This document shows positions 1-6,031 of a DNA stretch of 6,031 nt, one piece after another. Origin of the DNA: JASFTV01 sp050050615. GTDB lineage: Bacteria; Desulfobacterota; DSM-4660; Desulfatiglandales; HGW-15. A program made the translations under genes and the position numbers. The notes below the pieces were generated by a model. It ran no database searches. It saw nothing but the letters and a program-made list of their open reading frames with translations, and was not told the origin of the DNA. Where the stretch lies: contig JASFTV010000222.1 of NCBI GenBank assembly GCA_050050615.1, positions 1 through 6,031 on the forward strand, read 5' to 3'. Position 1 is the first letter of the stretch, and each line of letters begins with the position of its first letter.

Positions 1-516
1 GAGGAACAAGAGCTTCGGTCTTGCAGCTAAAGCAATTCCGACCTCGAGGAGACGCTGGTCGCCATGGGACAGAGCGCTGGCCACAGTTTGAGCCACCGGG
101 CCAAGCCCGACCTGCACCAAGATATCGCTCACTTCTTGATGCGCATGACTCTCCCTTACCACCGGATGGAATAGGTGGTGGGCTCGTTTTCGGACAGCCA
201 GCACAGGTATTTGGATGTTGTCAAAAACGCTGAGGTCGGGGAACACATTGACCACCTGAAAGGAACGGCATAAACCTAGACGTACTCGGCGGTGAATAGG
301 GAGGTGGGTGATATCCTTGCCCTCGAAAAAGATTTGTCCGGAATCAGCGCTCAAAGACCCGGAAAGCAGATTGATGAGGGTGGACTTTCCAGCCCCATTT
401 GGGCCGATGATGGAAGTGAGGACCCCAGCTTCAATAACCAGGTTGACATCATGGGCTGCCACGACCCGGCCAAAGGCTTTGTTCAATCTCTGAATTTCCA
501 AAAGGGGAGGGCTCAT
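1..516 (-). CDS. livG: Liv-type ABC transporter ATP-binding protein LivG (3' end cut by window edge)
   Basis: This is the cytoplasmic ATPase subunit of a branched-chain-amino-acid-type (HAAT) importer; it hydrolyses ATP to drive transport through LivH and LivM. The 172 visible codons are open to the window edge and begin MSPPLLEIQRLNKAFG. Walker A is GPNGAGKST at residues 38-46, the Q-loop is RSFQ with Q87, and the ABC signature is LSHGDQR at residues 149-155. The sequence then continues LEVGIALAARPKLLFL, the start of Walker B; its acidic residues lie just outside the window. The LSHGDQR signature followed by LEVGIALA is typical of LivG rather than LivF. About 80 more residues are expected from the usual length of 250-260. 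The start at 516 has GGAGG six bases upstream. An out-of-frame ATG at 520 is too close to that site. The gene follows livM by 14 bp, so it is very probably cotranscribed. Confidence 0.95.
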   Translation of the reverse strand, partial: MSPPLLEIQRLNKAFGRVVAAHDVNLVIEAGVLTSIIGPNGAGKSTLINLLSGSLSADSGQIFFEGKDITHLPIHRRVRLGLCRSFQVVNVFPDLSVFDNIQIPVLAVRKRAHHLFHPVVRESHAHQEVSDILVQVGLGPVAQTVASALSHGDQRLLEVGIALAARPKLLFL

Positions 517-522
517 GCATTG

Positions 523-527
523 CCTCC
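523..527 (-). promoter_or_regulatory. Ribosome binding site of livG
   Basis: GGAGG on the minus strand lies in the 14-bp livM-livG gap. It is six bases before the ATG at 516 but only two before the overlapping out-of-frame ATG at 520, so it decides the livG start. Confidence 0.75.
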
Positions 528-530
528 AAA

Positions 531-1490
531 TCACCCGGTGAAGCGCGTCTTTCTATTCCACAAATCGGACAGGGTTCCGACCACACCGCCCCTAAGCCCC
601 ATAATAATGGTCAGAAGGATGATACCGAACCAGAGCATCCAGTTTGTGGTAAAACGTTCGATGATCTCTCTCAGGACCACGAAAATGAGACTACCGACCA
701 TAGGCCCGGCAAATGTTTGGATGCCGCCAATGAGGCTAACCAGGACAGGTTCGGCAGAGTGGCTCCAGTGGGCAGAGAAGGGAGCCGTATTGCTCTCCAA
801 AAGGGTGCCGAGCGCTCCTGCCAATCCGGCAAAGGTTCCAGAGATCACGAAGGAGGCCAGTCGATAATTCTTAAGGGAGAGTCCTGCAAACTCGATGCGA
901 CGGTCATTTTCACGAATCCCGGACAGGATCAGACCAAACGGGGATTGTCGAATCAAATAAATGATGGCCACACTCAGAAGGAAACAGAAAAGGACAAGGA
1001 AATAATAGTAATTTGCCTTGATCAAAGGTATGCTGACAATGCCTAGAGATAAGGGCGCCCTCATAATGCCCACCAAACCGTCATCCCCGCCAGTCACACT
1101 CCGCAAATTCCATATGAGGGAAAATACCATCATCCCAAAGGCGAGGGTCAGCATAGCAAAATAGATCTCGGTGTGGCGGACGCAAAAGAATCCGATCACC
1201 GTGGCCATGATGCAGGCTGAAGCGACCCCAACAACGATGCCTACAAGGGGATGGGGATGAACATGGAGGGAGAAAAGTCCTAATCCATAAGCGCCTCCAG
1301 CATAGAAAGCGGCATGGCCGAAAGAGAGAAGTCCTGTGCGTCCTAGAAGCAGGTTATATCCCATTGCGAAAATGCAGAGAATCATAACCCGCGTGGCCAG
1401 ATAGATGACGAATCGGCCTGCGAAAAGACCAAGAGCCACCAGCACTGCAGTGACCAGGCCTGCAAACGCGTATGTCCAGTAGCGATGCAT
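531..1490 (-). CDS. livM: Liv-type ABC transporter permease LivM
   Basis: This is one of the two inner-membrane permease subunits of the HAAT transporter, forming the channel with LivH. The protein is 319 aa and very hydrophobic, with about eight to ten membrane segments judged by eye (for example residues 8-28, 83-103, 110-128, 161-180, 265-276 and 285-298). Family hallmarks are GYNLLLGRTGLLSFGHAAF at residues 44-62, the TGGDDGL loop at 133-139, and the ATPase-coupling loop at about 183-205 with the GIRENDRRIEFAG core. Its length is close to that of short LivM proteins, without the N-terminal extension of the E. coli protein. The ATG follows the livH TAG stop directly, and its ribosome site (GGGGAGA, 1499-1505) lies inside the end of livH, so translation is probably coupled. 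The gene is intact with no frameshift. Confidence 0.96.
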   Translation of the reverse strand: MHRYWTYAFAGLVTAVLVALGLFAGRFVIYLATRVMILCIFAMGYNLLLGRTGLLSFGHAAFYAGGAYGLGLFSLHVHPHPLVGIVVGVASACIMATVIGFFCVRHTEIYFAMLTLAFGMMVFSLIWNLRSVTGGDDGLVGIMRAPLSLGIVSIPLIKANYYYFLVLFCFLLSVAIIYLIRQSPFGLILSGIRENDRRIEFAGLSLKNYRLASFVISGTFAGLAGALGTLLESNTAPFSAHWSHSAEPVLVSLIGGIQTFAGPMVGSLIFVVLREIIERFTTNWMLWFGIILLTIIMGLRGGVVGTLSDLWNRKTRFTG

Positions 1491-2360
1491 CTACGCGGTC
1501 TCCCCAAATAGACCCTGCGGCCGCCAGAGCAAGATGCCAGCCATGAGGATAAAGGTTAAGAACATGTCGAAAGTGGGTATAAAACGGGTCCCAAAAGAGG
1601 AAAGAAGCCCAATGAGCAAGGCGCCCAGAAAGGCACCCTTAAGGCTGCCCATTCCCCCGATGACAGCGACCACAAAGGCGTCTATGATAATCGCCTCTCC
1701 CATACCAGGCGTGAGAAGGCCCACATAGGGCACGGCCAGACCCCCTCCAATGGCACCCAGCCAGGTCCCAAAGACAAACACGGCGGTGTAAAGCGCAGGA
1801 ACCCGAACGCCAATGGCTGAAGCCATCTCCCGGTCAGACGAGGCGGCACGGATAATACGGCCATACCAGGTCTTCTCCAGGAGGGTCCACATGCCCAAAG
1901 CGATGAGAGGGCCGACACAGATGATGAAAAGACTGTACACAGGAAAGTTCCTTCCCAGAATGGGCACTGAACCGGACAGACCTGGCACAACCGGAGAGCC
2001 GATGGAGCCAGCTCCCCAGATGACCTTGACCATGTCATCGAAAAGAAGAACAAAGGCAAAAGTCAACAAAAGCTGGTAAGGTAAGGCGAGATGATAAACA
2101 TAGCGGATAAAGAACCTTTCAACGACAAATCCGAAAGCGCACACACAGAGAGGACCAATGAGAAGCCCTAACCAAAAATTCTCTCCCATGAAGCGAAGGA
2201 GGGTATAGCAGAAGTAGGCTCCCAGCATGTAAAAGCTGCCATGCGCAAAATTGAGCACCCCCAGCACACCAAAAATAAGGGTGAGTCCGCTGGCCACAAG
2301 CCAGATGAACATGCCAGTTGATAAACCGGCTAAACAAACATGCACGATGGACTGGAGCAT
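1491..2360 (-). CDS. livH: Liv-type ABC transporter permease LivH
   Basis: This is the second inner-membrane permease of the HAAT importer, partner of LivM. From the chosen start it has 289 aa. The hallmark N-terminal stretch GLTLIFGVLGVLNFAHGSF is at about residues 25-43. The cytoplasmic coupling loop TWYGRIIRAASSDREMA is at about 164-180, GGMGS at 235-239, and the usual C-terminus LLWRPQGLFGE follows. Most of the protein is hydrophobic, consistent with about eight membrane spans. A longer reading frame opens with GTG at 2375 and adds five residues. I prefer the ATG at 2360 because GGAGG (2369-2373) sits eight bases upstream of it, whereas the GTG overlaps that site and has no clear one of its own. 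The gene lies 121 bp after livK and abuts livM without a gap. A product transporting urea or another amide is possible in this permease family, but the Liv binding protein next to it argues for the HAAT type. Confidence 0.95.
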   Translation of the reverse strand: MLQSIVHVCLAGLSTGMFIWLVASGLTLIFGVLGVLNFAHGSFYMLGAYFCYTLLRFMGENFWLGLLIGPLCVCAFGFVVERFFIRYVYHLALPYQLLLTFAFVLLFDDMVKVIWGAGSIGSPVVPGLSGSVPILGRNFPVYSLFIICVGPLIALGMWTLLEKTWYGRIIRAASSDREMASAIGVRVPALYTAVFVFGTWLGAIGGGLAVPYVGLLTPGMGEAIIIDAFVVAVIGGMGSLKGAFLGALLIGLLSSFGTRFIPTFDMFLTFILMAGILLWRPQGLFGETA

Positions 2361-2368
2361 CAGAACAG

Positions 2369-2373
2369 CCTCC
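2369..2373 (-). promoter_or_regulatory. Ribosome binding site that sets the livH start
   Basis: GGAGG on the minus strand is eight bases before the ATG at 2360. It overlaps the codons of the alternative GTG start at 2375, so it favours the shorter 289-aa protein. Confidence 0.65.
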
Positions 2374-2481
2374 ACATTCTTATCTAGGCCGCATCATCGA
2401 AAGTCTGATAGAAAACGAGACACCGCAGAGGTTTGATCGGCTATACACAATCCTCGTGGCCAGCGGACCGGATCATATCAT

Positions 2482-3765
2482 TTAGAAGGGCGGCTTTGTG
2501 CCCGGCCCCTCGAATGGTGGGCGGTTATAGCATTCCGTGGCCGGGATGACCACCTGTTTACCCATCACCTTAAAAGCATACTTCGGATCAGACTTGGTCA
2601 GGCCCCATGGCACATCATACATCGCCTGATGGTCTTCTTTCCTAAAGATCCGATAACCAGCCGGCGAATCCAGCATCATGCCTTCAAGGGCCGGAATGAC
2701 CTTGGCTGTCTCTTTGGACCCAGTCTCTTCAACCGCCTTCTTGATAGCGAACATGGCTGAGTAACCGGTTTCTGAGACATAAGCCGGGTAATGATTCCAC
2801 CGTTTCTTAAACCGGGCCACCCATTCGTTGTTTCTATTGTTGTCCGGGTACATGAAGAAATAGCGGCCGGAAATCCATACATTATCGGGCATTTCCCCTC
2901 CCAGACCTTCCAACACATCCATGGCTGCCCCCACTGGGAACATGGCCGTCTTGATTTTGTTGAAAAAGCCGGCCTGATTGGCTTGCTTCACAAAAGTGAT
3001 GAGCTCACCAGCCCACTCTGTAGAGTAAAAGCCTTCGGGTTTGGCATCCAAGATGGTGTTGATGTGGGCTCTAAAGTCGGTTGTGCCGAAGGGTGCCCAC
3101 GATTCGGCGATAAAGGATGTCCCTGGTTTGAGCGTGCCGAGGGTGTTCTTAAACATCCTCCAGCAGGTATAGCCGTACTCATATTTCGGGCTAATCGTTG
3201 CCCAGCTTTTCACCGGGAGCTCTTTCGCCACAAAGGCAGCTGCGTTACCATCTTGATAAGTGGGGCTACAGATTCGGAAGATTTGTTTTATGCCATTCTT
3301 GTAAACTTGCTGCTCCGTAAGCTTCTCGGTAGCAGCGTGGGTTACGATCAGGATTCGATCCAGTTCAGCCATCACCGGGGCGAGGGCTAACGATTGACCG
3401 GATGAATCCACGCCGGCCAGGAAATCCGCTCCCCAGCTGTCCACGAAATATCGGGCGTTCTTAATGGCCACGGGTGCCTTGAGGGTAGAATCCCTGAAAT
3501 TTATCTCCAACTTAGCCCCTGCGATCCCACCTGCTGCGTTGATTTCCTCGACAGCCATGTCAACGCCCATTTTGTGGAACTCACCGTAGCCTGCCAGCGT
3601 GCCTGACGAAATTGCTTGATAACCGACCTTGATGGGGCCCTTGACTTTGGGCGTCGCTGCCCAAACGCCTGTTGGCTTGAAGGCCAGGGGGCCCAGAGCA
3701 GAGGCGGCGGTTGTTAGAAGGCCAGCCTTCATAAAATCTCTTCTCGTTATTTTGTTTTTTTCCAT
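2482..3765 (-). CDS. livK: Tat-exported Liv-type periplasmic substrate-binding protein
   Basis: This is the extracytoplasmic binding protein that delivers ligand to LivH and LivM. The 427-aa product starts with a twin-arginine signal peptide: TRRDFMK at residues 7-13, a hydrophobic stretch at about 14-29, and a likely cleavage after VWA at residue 36. No lipobox cysteine is present, so a soluble periplasmic protein is expected. The mature part is a type 1 periplasmic-binding fold of the Peripla_BP_6 type, opening PIKVGYQAISSGTLAGYGEF, then MAVEEINAAGGIAG, with ligand-pocket-like segments GVDSSGQSLALAPV and VTHAATEKLT. The length is somewhat above that of enterobacterial LivJ/LivK (about 370), partly from the Tat leader. 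The start is supported by AGGAGGT at 3771-3777. The ligand cannot be read from sequence: branched-chain amino acids, aromatic acids or short carboxylates are all known in this family. The gene symbol reflects family, not proven substrate. Confidence 0.93.
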   Translation of the reverse strand: MEKNKITRRDFMKAGLLTTAASALGPLAFKPTGVWAATPKVKGPIKVGYQAISSGTLAGYGEFHKMGVDMAVEEINAAGGIAGAKLEINFRDSTLKAPVAIKNARYFVDSWGADFLAGVDSSGQSLALAPVMAELDRILIVTHAATEKLTEQQVYKNGIKQIFRICSPTYQDGNAAAFVAKELPVKSWATISPKYEYGYTCWRMFKNTLGTLKPGTSFIAESWAPFGTTDFRAHINTILDAKPEGFYSTEWAGELITFVKQANQAGFFNKIKTAMFPVGAAMDVLEGLGGEMPDNVWISGRYFFMYPDNNRNNEWVARFKKRWNHYPAYVSETGYSAMFAIKKAVEETGSKETAKVIPALEGMMLDSPAGYRIFRKEDHQAMYDVPWGLTKSDPKYAFKVMGKQVVIPATECYNRPPFEGPGTKPPF

Positions 3766-3770
3766 TTCAG

Positions 3771-3777
3771 ACCTCCT
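3771..3777 (-). promoter_or_regulatory. Strong ribosome binding site of the binding-protein gene
   Basis: AGGAGGT on the minus strand is five bases before the ATG at 3765. It is the best Shine-Dalgarno match in the window, fitting a binding protein that is usually made in excess over its permeases. Confidence 0.75.
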
Positions 3778-3960
3778 CCCTGTTTAAAGGTTCACGTTTC
3801 TCTTTCAACCAAAACTCCCTGTGAAAAACAGGCTGTGGACCGGCGTGTTCTGAGATCACAACAACAAAACAGCCCGCCACGAACAGGGGTCCGTCTCATC
3901 GCCTACCCAGGCCCAACCCTATTGACTGCCCCCAATAAAGGCGGGAGAAATTGTCAATGA
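3778..3960 (-). other. Non-coding gap between AOR and the transporter genes
   Basis: This spacer carries no convincing gene. It holds the probable leader and promoter of the transporter operon, but I could not identify a convincing -35/-10 pair. TTGACA occurs at 3952-3957 on the minus strand without a good -10 box at standard spacing. TTTAAA at 3782-3787 lies too near the ribosome site to be persuasive. A short inverted repeat, CCTGT-GAAAA-ACAGG, is at 3818-3832, and a larger one is next to the AOR stop. Confidence 0.5.
3921..3958 (-). terminator. Possible stem-loop just after the AOR stop codon
   Basis: Two bases beyond the AOR stop, ATTGAC and GTCAAT face each other across 26 bases. Between them, the C-rich CTCCCGCC and the G-rich GGGGGCAG can pair with two mismatches around a TTTATT loop. 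No T-run follows, so this is not a standard intrinsic terminator. It could be a transcript-end or processing hairpin, or chance. Confidence 0.22.
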
Positions 3961-5733
3961 CTACTCAAGCTCTGGTGGTATCCCCGCCTCATTCCAACCA
4001 CGGCTTCGATAGTATTCATCTAAAAGGGTTTTCATCTCATCTTCGCTAATGACCTTACCTGATTCCAGGGCATCTCGGTAGAAACGTTTCGGTAAACGAT
4101 CATCCTCAGGTTTTAGACCTTCTCGGATATTGAACCATCGGGTCTGGTTTGTTACGTTTGCTGCAATAGAACGCATCCCCGCTTTGTCCAGTCTAAGCCC
4201 TGTCGTTCCTTCGATCATCGTGGCCAGTTCTTCCCACTGATAAAGATCACGGTAAAAGCGGCAGAGGATAAGGGTATCGAAGATGGTGAGGCGATCCTCC
4301 CATTCGGTAAATACGGCCGCCTTGCCCTCAATCTGATCTGGATCGATCATCCCAGCCAGCTCCGGCTTATAGAAAGTGGCTCGCAGGTGACAGGCGCCAC
4401 GGTCGGAGGACCCATAAGCCAAGCCCATTCCCTTTAATACTCGCGGGTCATAACCGGCCGGCTCTAAACCTTTTACATGAACAGCCTGGTCCTCCATTCC
4501 CCATTCCTTTGCAGTCTCTTTTATCCCTCTGGCCAGTATGTCGCCAGGACCTCTACGGTAGGCGATATCTTCTAAGAGCTTAGCCATGGCATCGACGTCG
4601 CCGTAATCGATTTTCAGATCAATGCGCCCCTGTTTGGAAGCTTCTATGGCAAAAGCGACCAGGTTGCCCGTTGAGATGGTGTCCATGCCCAGTCTATCAC
4701 ACAAGTCGTTGAGGTACATGATTTCTTCGATACTGTCCACCTCGCACAGACCCCCTAAGGCGTAAATGGTCTCATACTCTGGACCCTCAATCCTGAGCCC
4801 AGTGTGCCTTCCTTCTTTAACGGTGCTCAACCTACCGCAGGCCATAAAGCATTTCAAGCAGGCGTGGGGTTGCACTTTGCAATGCTCATGAAGGGCGTCG
4901 GCGCTGATCTTTTCCCAAGGTTCGTAAGAGCCCTTCTGCCAGTACCGGGTGGGAAAACCGCCTGCTTCATTCACGATCTTGACGAGCATAGGGGTTCCCA
5001 TGGTCTTGTAGGCATGTGCCCCTTTATCCTCTTTTCCTTTCTTTGCAAGCTGCTTCGCGAAGTCGCCCACCAACTTCTCATCTGCGAGTTCTTTTTTCCG
5101 CGAACCCCAAAAGGCGATAGCCTTGATGCGCTTGCTTCCCATCACCGCACCTGGCCCGGTTCGACCCGCGGAGCGCCAATAATCATTCTCCACCACGGAG
5201 AAAGTAACCCCATTCTCGCCAGCAGGGCCGATGACGCTCACACCAGCCTTCGGGTGATCGGGGTTTTTTTCGGCGAGAACCTGCCGAACACGGTCCTCAG
5301 TTTGATAGGTATCCAAACCCCATAACTCGTCTGCAGCATGAAATCGAACACCGTCTTCAAAAACTTCGAGCCACACGGGGCTCTGCGAAGCATCCTGAAT
5401 AACCACGGCATCATAGCCTGATCTGGCCATGTGGTCAGCAAATGTGCCCCCGGAATAGGACTCAGAGTAAAAACCGGTCTGTGGGGACTTGGTGTAAATC
5501 CCGTGGCGGCAGGACCCCCATATGGTGGAGCCAGACACAGGGCCGAGGGCAAGTATGAGGTTATTTTCAGGGCTTAGCGGGTCAACACCGGGTGGGTTTT
5601 TCTTGGAGAGAAGATAGGTTGCTAGACCCTTACCACCCAAGTATCTTTCCAGAACCGCATCGTCAGTGGGATCCACCTTATAGCTTTTCTCAGAGACATT
5701 GATACTTAAGATCCGATTAAAAAAACCCTTCAT
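3961..5733 (-). CDS. aor: Tungsten-containing aldehyde:ferredoxin oxidoreductase
   Basis: This cytoplasmic, oxygen-sensitive enzyme oxidises aldehydes to carboxylic acids and reduces ferredoxin, or runs in reverse with low-potential electrons. It uses a tungsten bis-pyranopterin and one [4Fe-4S] cluster. The protein is 590 aa, close to the usual 600-620. The N-terminal pterin-binding domain (about 4-208) contains SPQTGFYSESYSGG and the AGRTGPGAVMGSKRIKAI signature at 189-206. The C-terminal domains carry the cluster ligands C292, C295 and C299 (CLKCFMAC) and C491. These correspond to C288, C291, C295 and C494 of the Pyrococcus furiosus enzyme. Pterin-contact motifs are DRLGMD (346-351) and DTLILC (486-491), and H449 matches the active-site His448. 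All key residues are present. The ATG has only a weak ribosome site (GGGGGAA, 5738-5744). No separate ferredoxin-like or FAD subunit gene is in the window. Substrate is unknown; the adjacent alcohol dehydrogenase suggests an alcohol/aldehyde/acid route. Confidence 0.95.
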   Translation of the reverse strand: MKGFFNRILSINVSEKSYKVDPTDDAVLERYLGGKGLATYLLSKKNPPGVDPLSPENNLILALGPVSGSTIWGSCRHGIYTKSPQTGFYSESYSGGTFADHMARSGYDAVVIQDASQSPVWLEVFEDGVRFHAADELWGLDTYQTEDRVRQVLAEKNPDHPKAGVSVIGPAGENGVTFSVVENDYWRSAGRTGPGAVMGSKRIKAIAFWGSRKKELADEKLVGDFAKQLAKKGKEDKGAHAYKTMGTPMLVKIVNEAGGFPTRYWQKGSYEPWEKISADALHEHCKVQPHACLKCFMACGRLSTVKEGRHTGLRIEGPEYETIYALGGLCEVDSIEEIMYLNDLCDRLGMDTISTGNLVAFAIEASKQGRIDLKIDYGDVDAMAKLLEDIAYRRGPGDILARGIKETAKEWGMEDQAVHVKGLEPAGYDPRVLKGMGLAYGSSDRGACHLRATFYKPELAGMIDPDQIEGKAAVFTEWEDRLTIFDTLILCRFYRDLYQWEELATMIEGTTGLRLDKAGMRSIAANVTNQTRWFNIREGLKPEDDRLPKRFYRDALESGKVISEDEMKTLLDEYYRSRGWNEAGIPPELE

Positions 5734-5766
5734 TGTATTCCCCCAAATTAACAGATGTGTCTTGAT

Positions 5767-5928
5767 CTAGCCAGGATTATTCATGAGCTGAGTTTGATGC
5801 AGATGCAAGGCGCACGCATGAAGCTATGGTTTTCCACCACAAATGCGCTGCAACGCAGTAGATGCATTGAAATCGGCTCGCGCTTGCGCTGAAAAATGTC
5901 GACATTTTTCATCAATTATCCAGGCTAG
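5767..5928. repeat. MITE-like or REP-like element with terminal inverted repeats
   Basis: The gap between the alcohol dehydrogenase and AOR genes is almost filled by a 162-bp segment with imperfect inverted termini. The left arm is 5767-5786 (CTAGCCAGGATTATTCATGA) and the right arm is 5909-5928, whose complement reads CTAGCCTGGATAATTGATGA: 17 of 20 positions match. A GAT trinucleotide flanks both outer ends (5764-5766 and 5929-5931) and could be a tiny target duplication, though three bases is weak. Inside are a tandem GATGCA pair (5796-5807) with a third copy at 5861, CTGC-AAC-GCAG at 5848-5858, GCGC-TT-GCGC at 5880-5889, and a perfect palindrome. It has no coding capacity. Non-autonomous mobile repeat is the best reading; a regulatory double-stem leader for aor is the alternative. 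Confidence 0.6.
5890..5911. repeat. Perfect 22-bp palindrome
   Basis: The half-site TGAAAAATGTC is followed immediately by its exact complement, centred on GTCGAC, with no spacer. It overlaps the right terminal repeat by three bases and directly follows the GCGC-TT-GCGC repeat. It may be part of the mobile element's structure or a binding site for a dimeric regulator. Confidence 0.8.
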
Positions 5929-5938
5929 GATGATCGGC

Positions 5939-6031
5939 TCAAAGGGCTGCTTTGTAAATCTCCTTGGCGTCTTCAAGATTCACAATCCTAGGGTTGTTAG
6001 CCAAGAGGCGGGTCACCTTCATGACACTCTC
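5939..6031 (-). CDS. C-terminal fragment of an iron-containing alcohol dehydrogenase
   Basis: Only the last 30 codons and the TGA stop are in the window; the 5' part lies beyond position 6031. The visible tail ends LANNPRIVNLEDAKEIYKAAL. The pattern NPR, then a few residues, ED-A, then IY-AA at the terminus is the usual ending of group III (Fe-type) NAD(P)-dependent alcohol dehydrogenases, which interconvert alcohols and aldehydes. The metal-binding histidines and the NAD site would be upstream and cannot be seen. It lies on the same strand as AOR, 205 bp before the AOR start, with the inverted-repeat element between them. The fragment is short, so a related enzyme of the same superfamily cannot be excluded. 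Confidence 0.7.
   Translation of the reverse strand, partial: ESVMKVTRLLANNPRIVNLEDAKEIYKAAL

Noticed and set aside
292..867. Plus-strand open frame of 191 codons
   Set aside because: It lies antisense to livG and livM, spans the boundary of two clearly real genes, and its product has no recognisable motif.
1682..2059. Minus-strand open frame of 125 codons within livH
   Set aside because: It is a frame-shifted reading of livH. The livH frame is intact and carries the permease hallmarks, so no frameshift or nested gene needs to be invoked.
2385..2481. Terminator or attenuator between livK and livH
   Set aside because: I looked for a stem followed by a T-run in this gap, as differential expression of binding protein over permease is common, but found no stem longer than about four pairs.
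2791..3390. Plus-strand open frame of 199 codons
   Set aside because: It is entirely antisense to the binding-protein gene, whose family match is clear. The product resembles no protein I know.
3782..3811. Possible promoter TTGGTT-18-TTTAAA before the binding-protein gene
   Set aside because: Only three of six bases match at -35 and four of six at -10. The implied transcription start would fall at the ribosome site, leaving almost no leader.
4804..5325. Plus-strand open frame of 173 codons
   Set aside because: It is antisense to AOR, whose cluster cysteines and pterin motifs fix the coding frame. It is an incidental open frame.

Overview
All genes in this window lie on the minus strand. Two functional blocks can be recognised. 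At the right edge is the last part of an iron-containing alcohol dehydrogenase (30 residues visible). It is followed by a short repeat-rich spacer and then a complete tungsten-type aldehyde:ferredoxin oxidoreductase (AOR, 590 aa). After a 195-bp gap comes a branched-chain-amino-acid-type (Liv/HAAT) ABC transporter. Its genes run in transcription order: Tat-exported binding protein (livK-like), permease livH, permease livM, then ATPase livG, which leaves the window at position 1. A livF-type second ATPase would be expected just beyond, but it is not in view.

The transporter genes are packed like an operon: livH and livM abut (TAG then ATG, no gap), and livM and livG are 14 bp apart with a clear ribosome binding site between them. 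The binding-protein gene has its own strong ribosome site and a 5' gap that could hold a promoter. The AOR and alcohol dehydrogenase pair suggests interconversion of alcohol, aldehyde and carboxylic acid with ferredoxin and NAD(P) as carriers. The transporter may import an amino acid, or an aromatic or short carboxylate, that feeds this chemistry. That link is inference from gene order only.

The most notable non-coding feature is a compact element of about 162 bp between the alcohol dehydrogenase and AOR genes. It is bounded by 20-bp imperfect inverted repeats (17 of 20 matching) starting with CTAG, and it contains a perfect 22-bp palindrome plus several short inverted repeats. It looks like a miniature inverted-repeat (MITE-like or REP-like) dispersed element.

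The oxygen-sensitive tungsten enzyme, the Tat-dependent Liv-type binding protein and the moderate GC content fit an anaerobic bacterium, with Desulfobacterota (sulfate-reducing or syntrophic) as the best guess. No taxonomic marker is present, so this is tentative. I found no RNA genes, CRISPR arrays, phage genes, transposase genes or clearly novel protein system.
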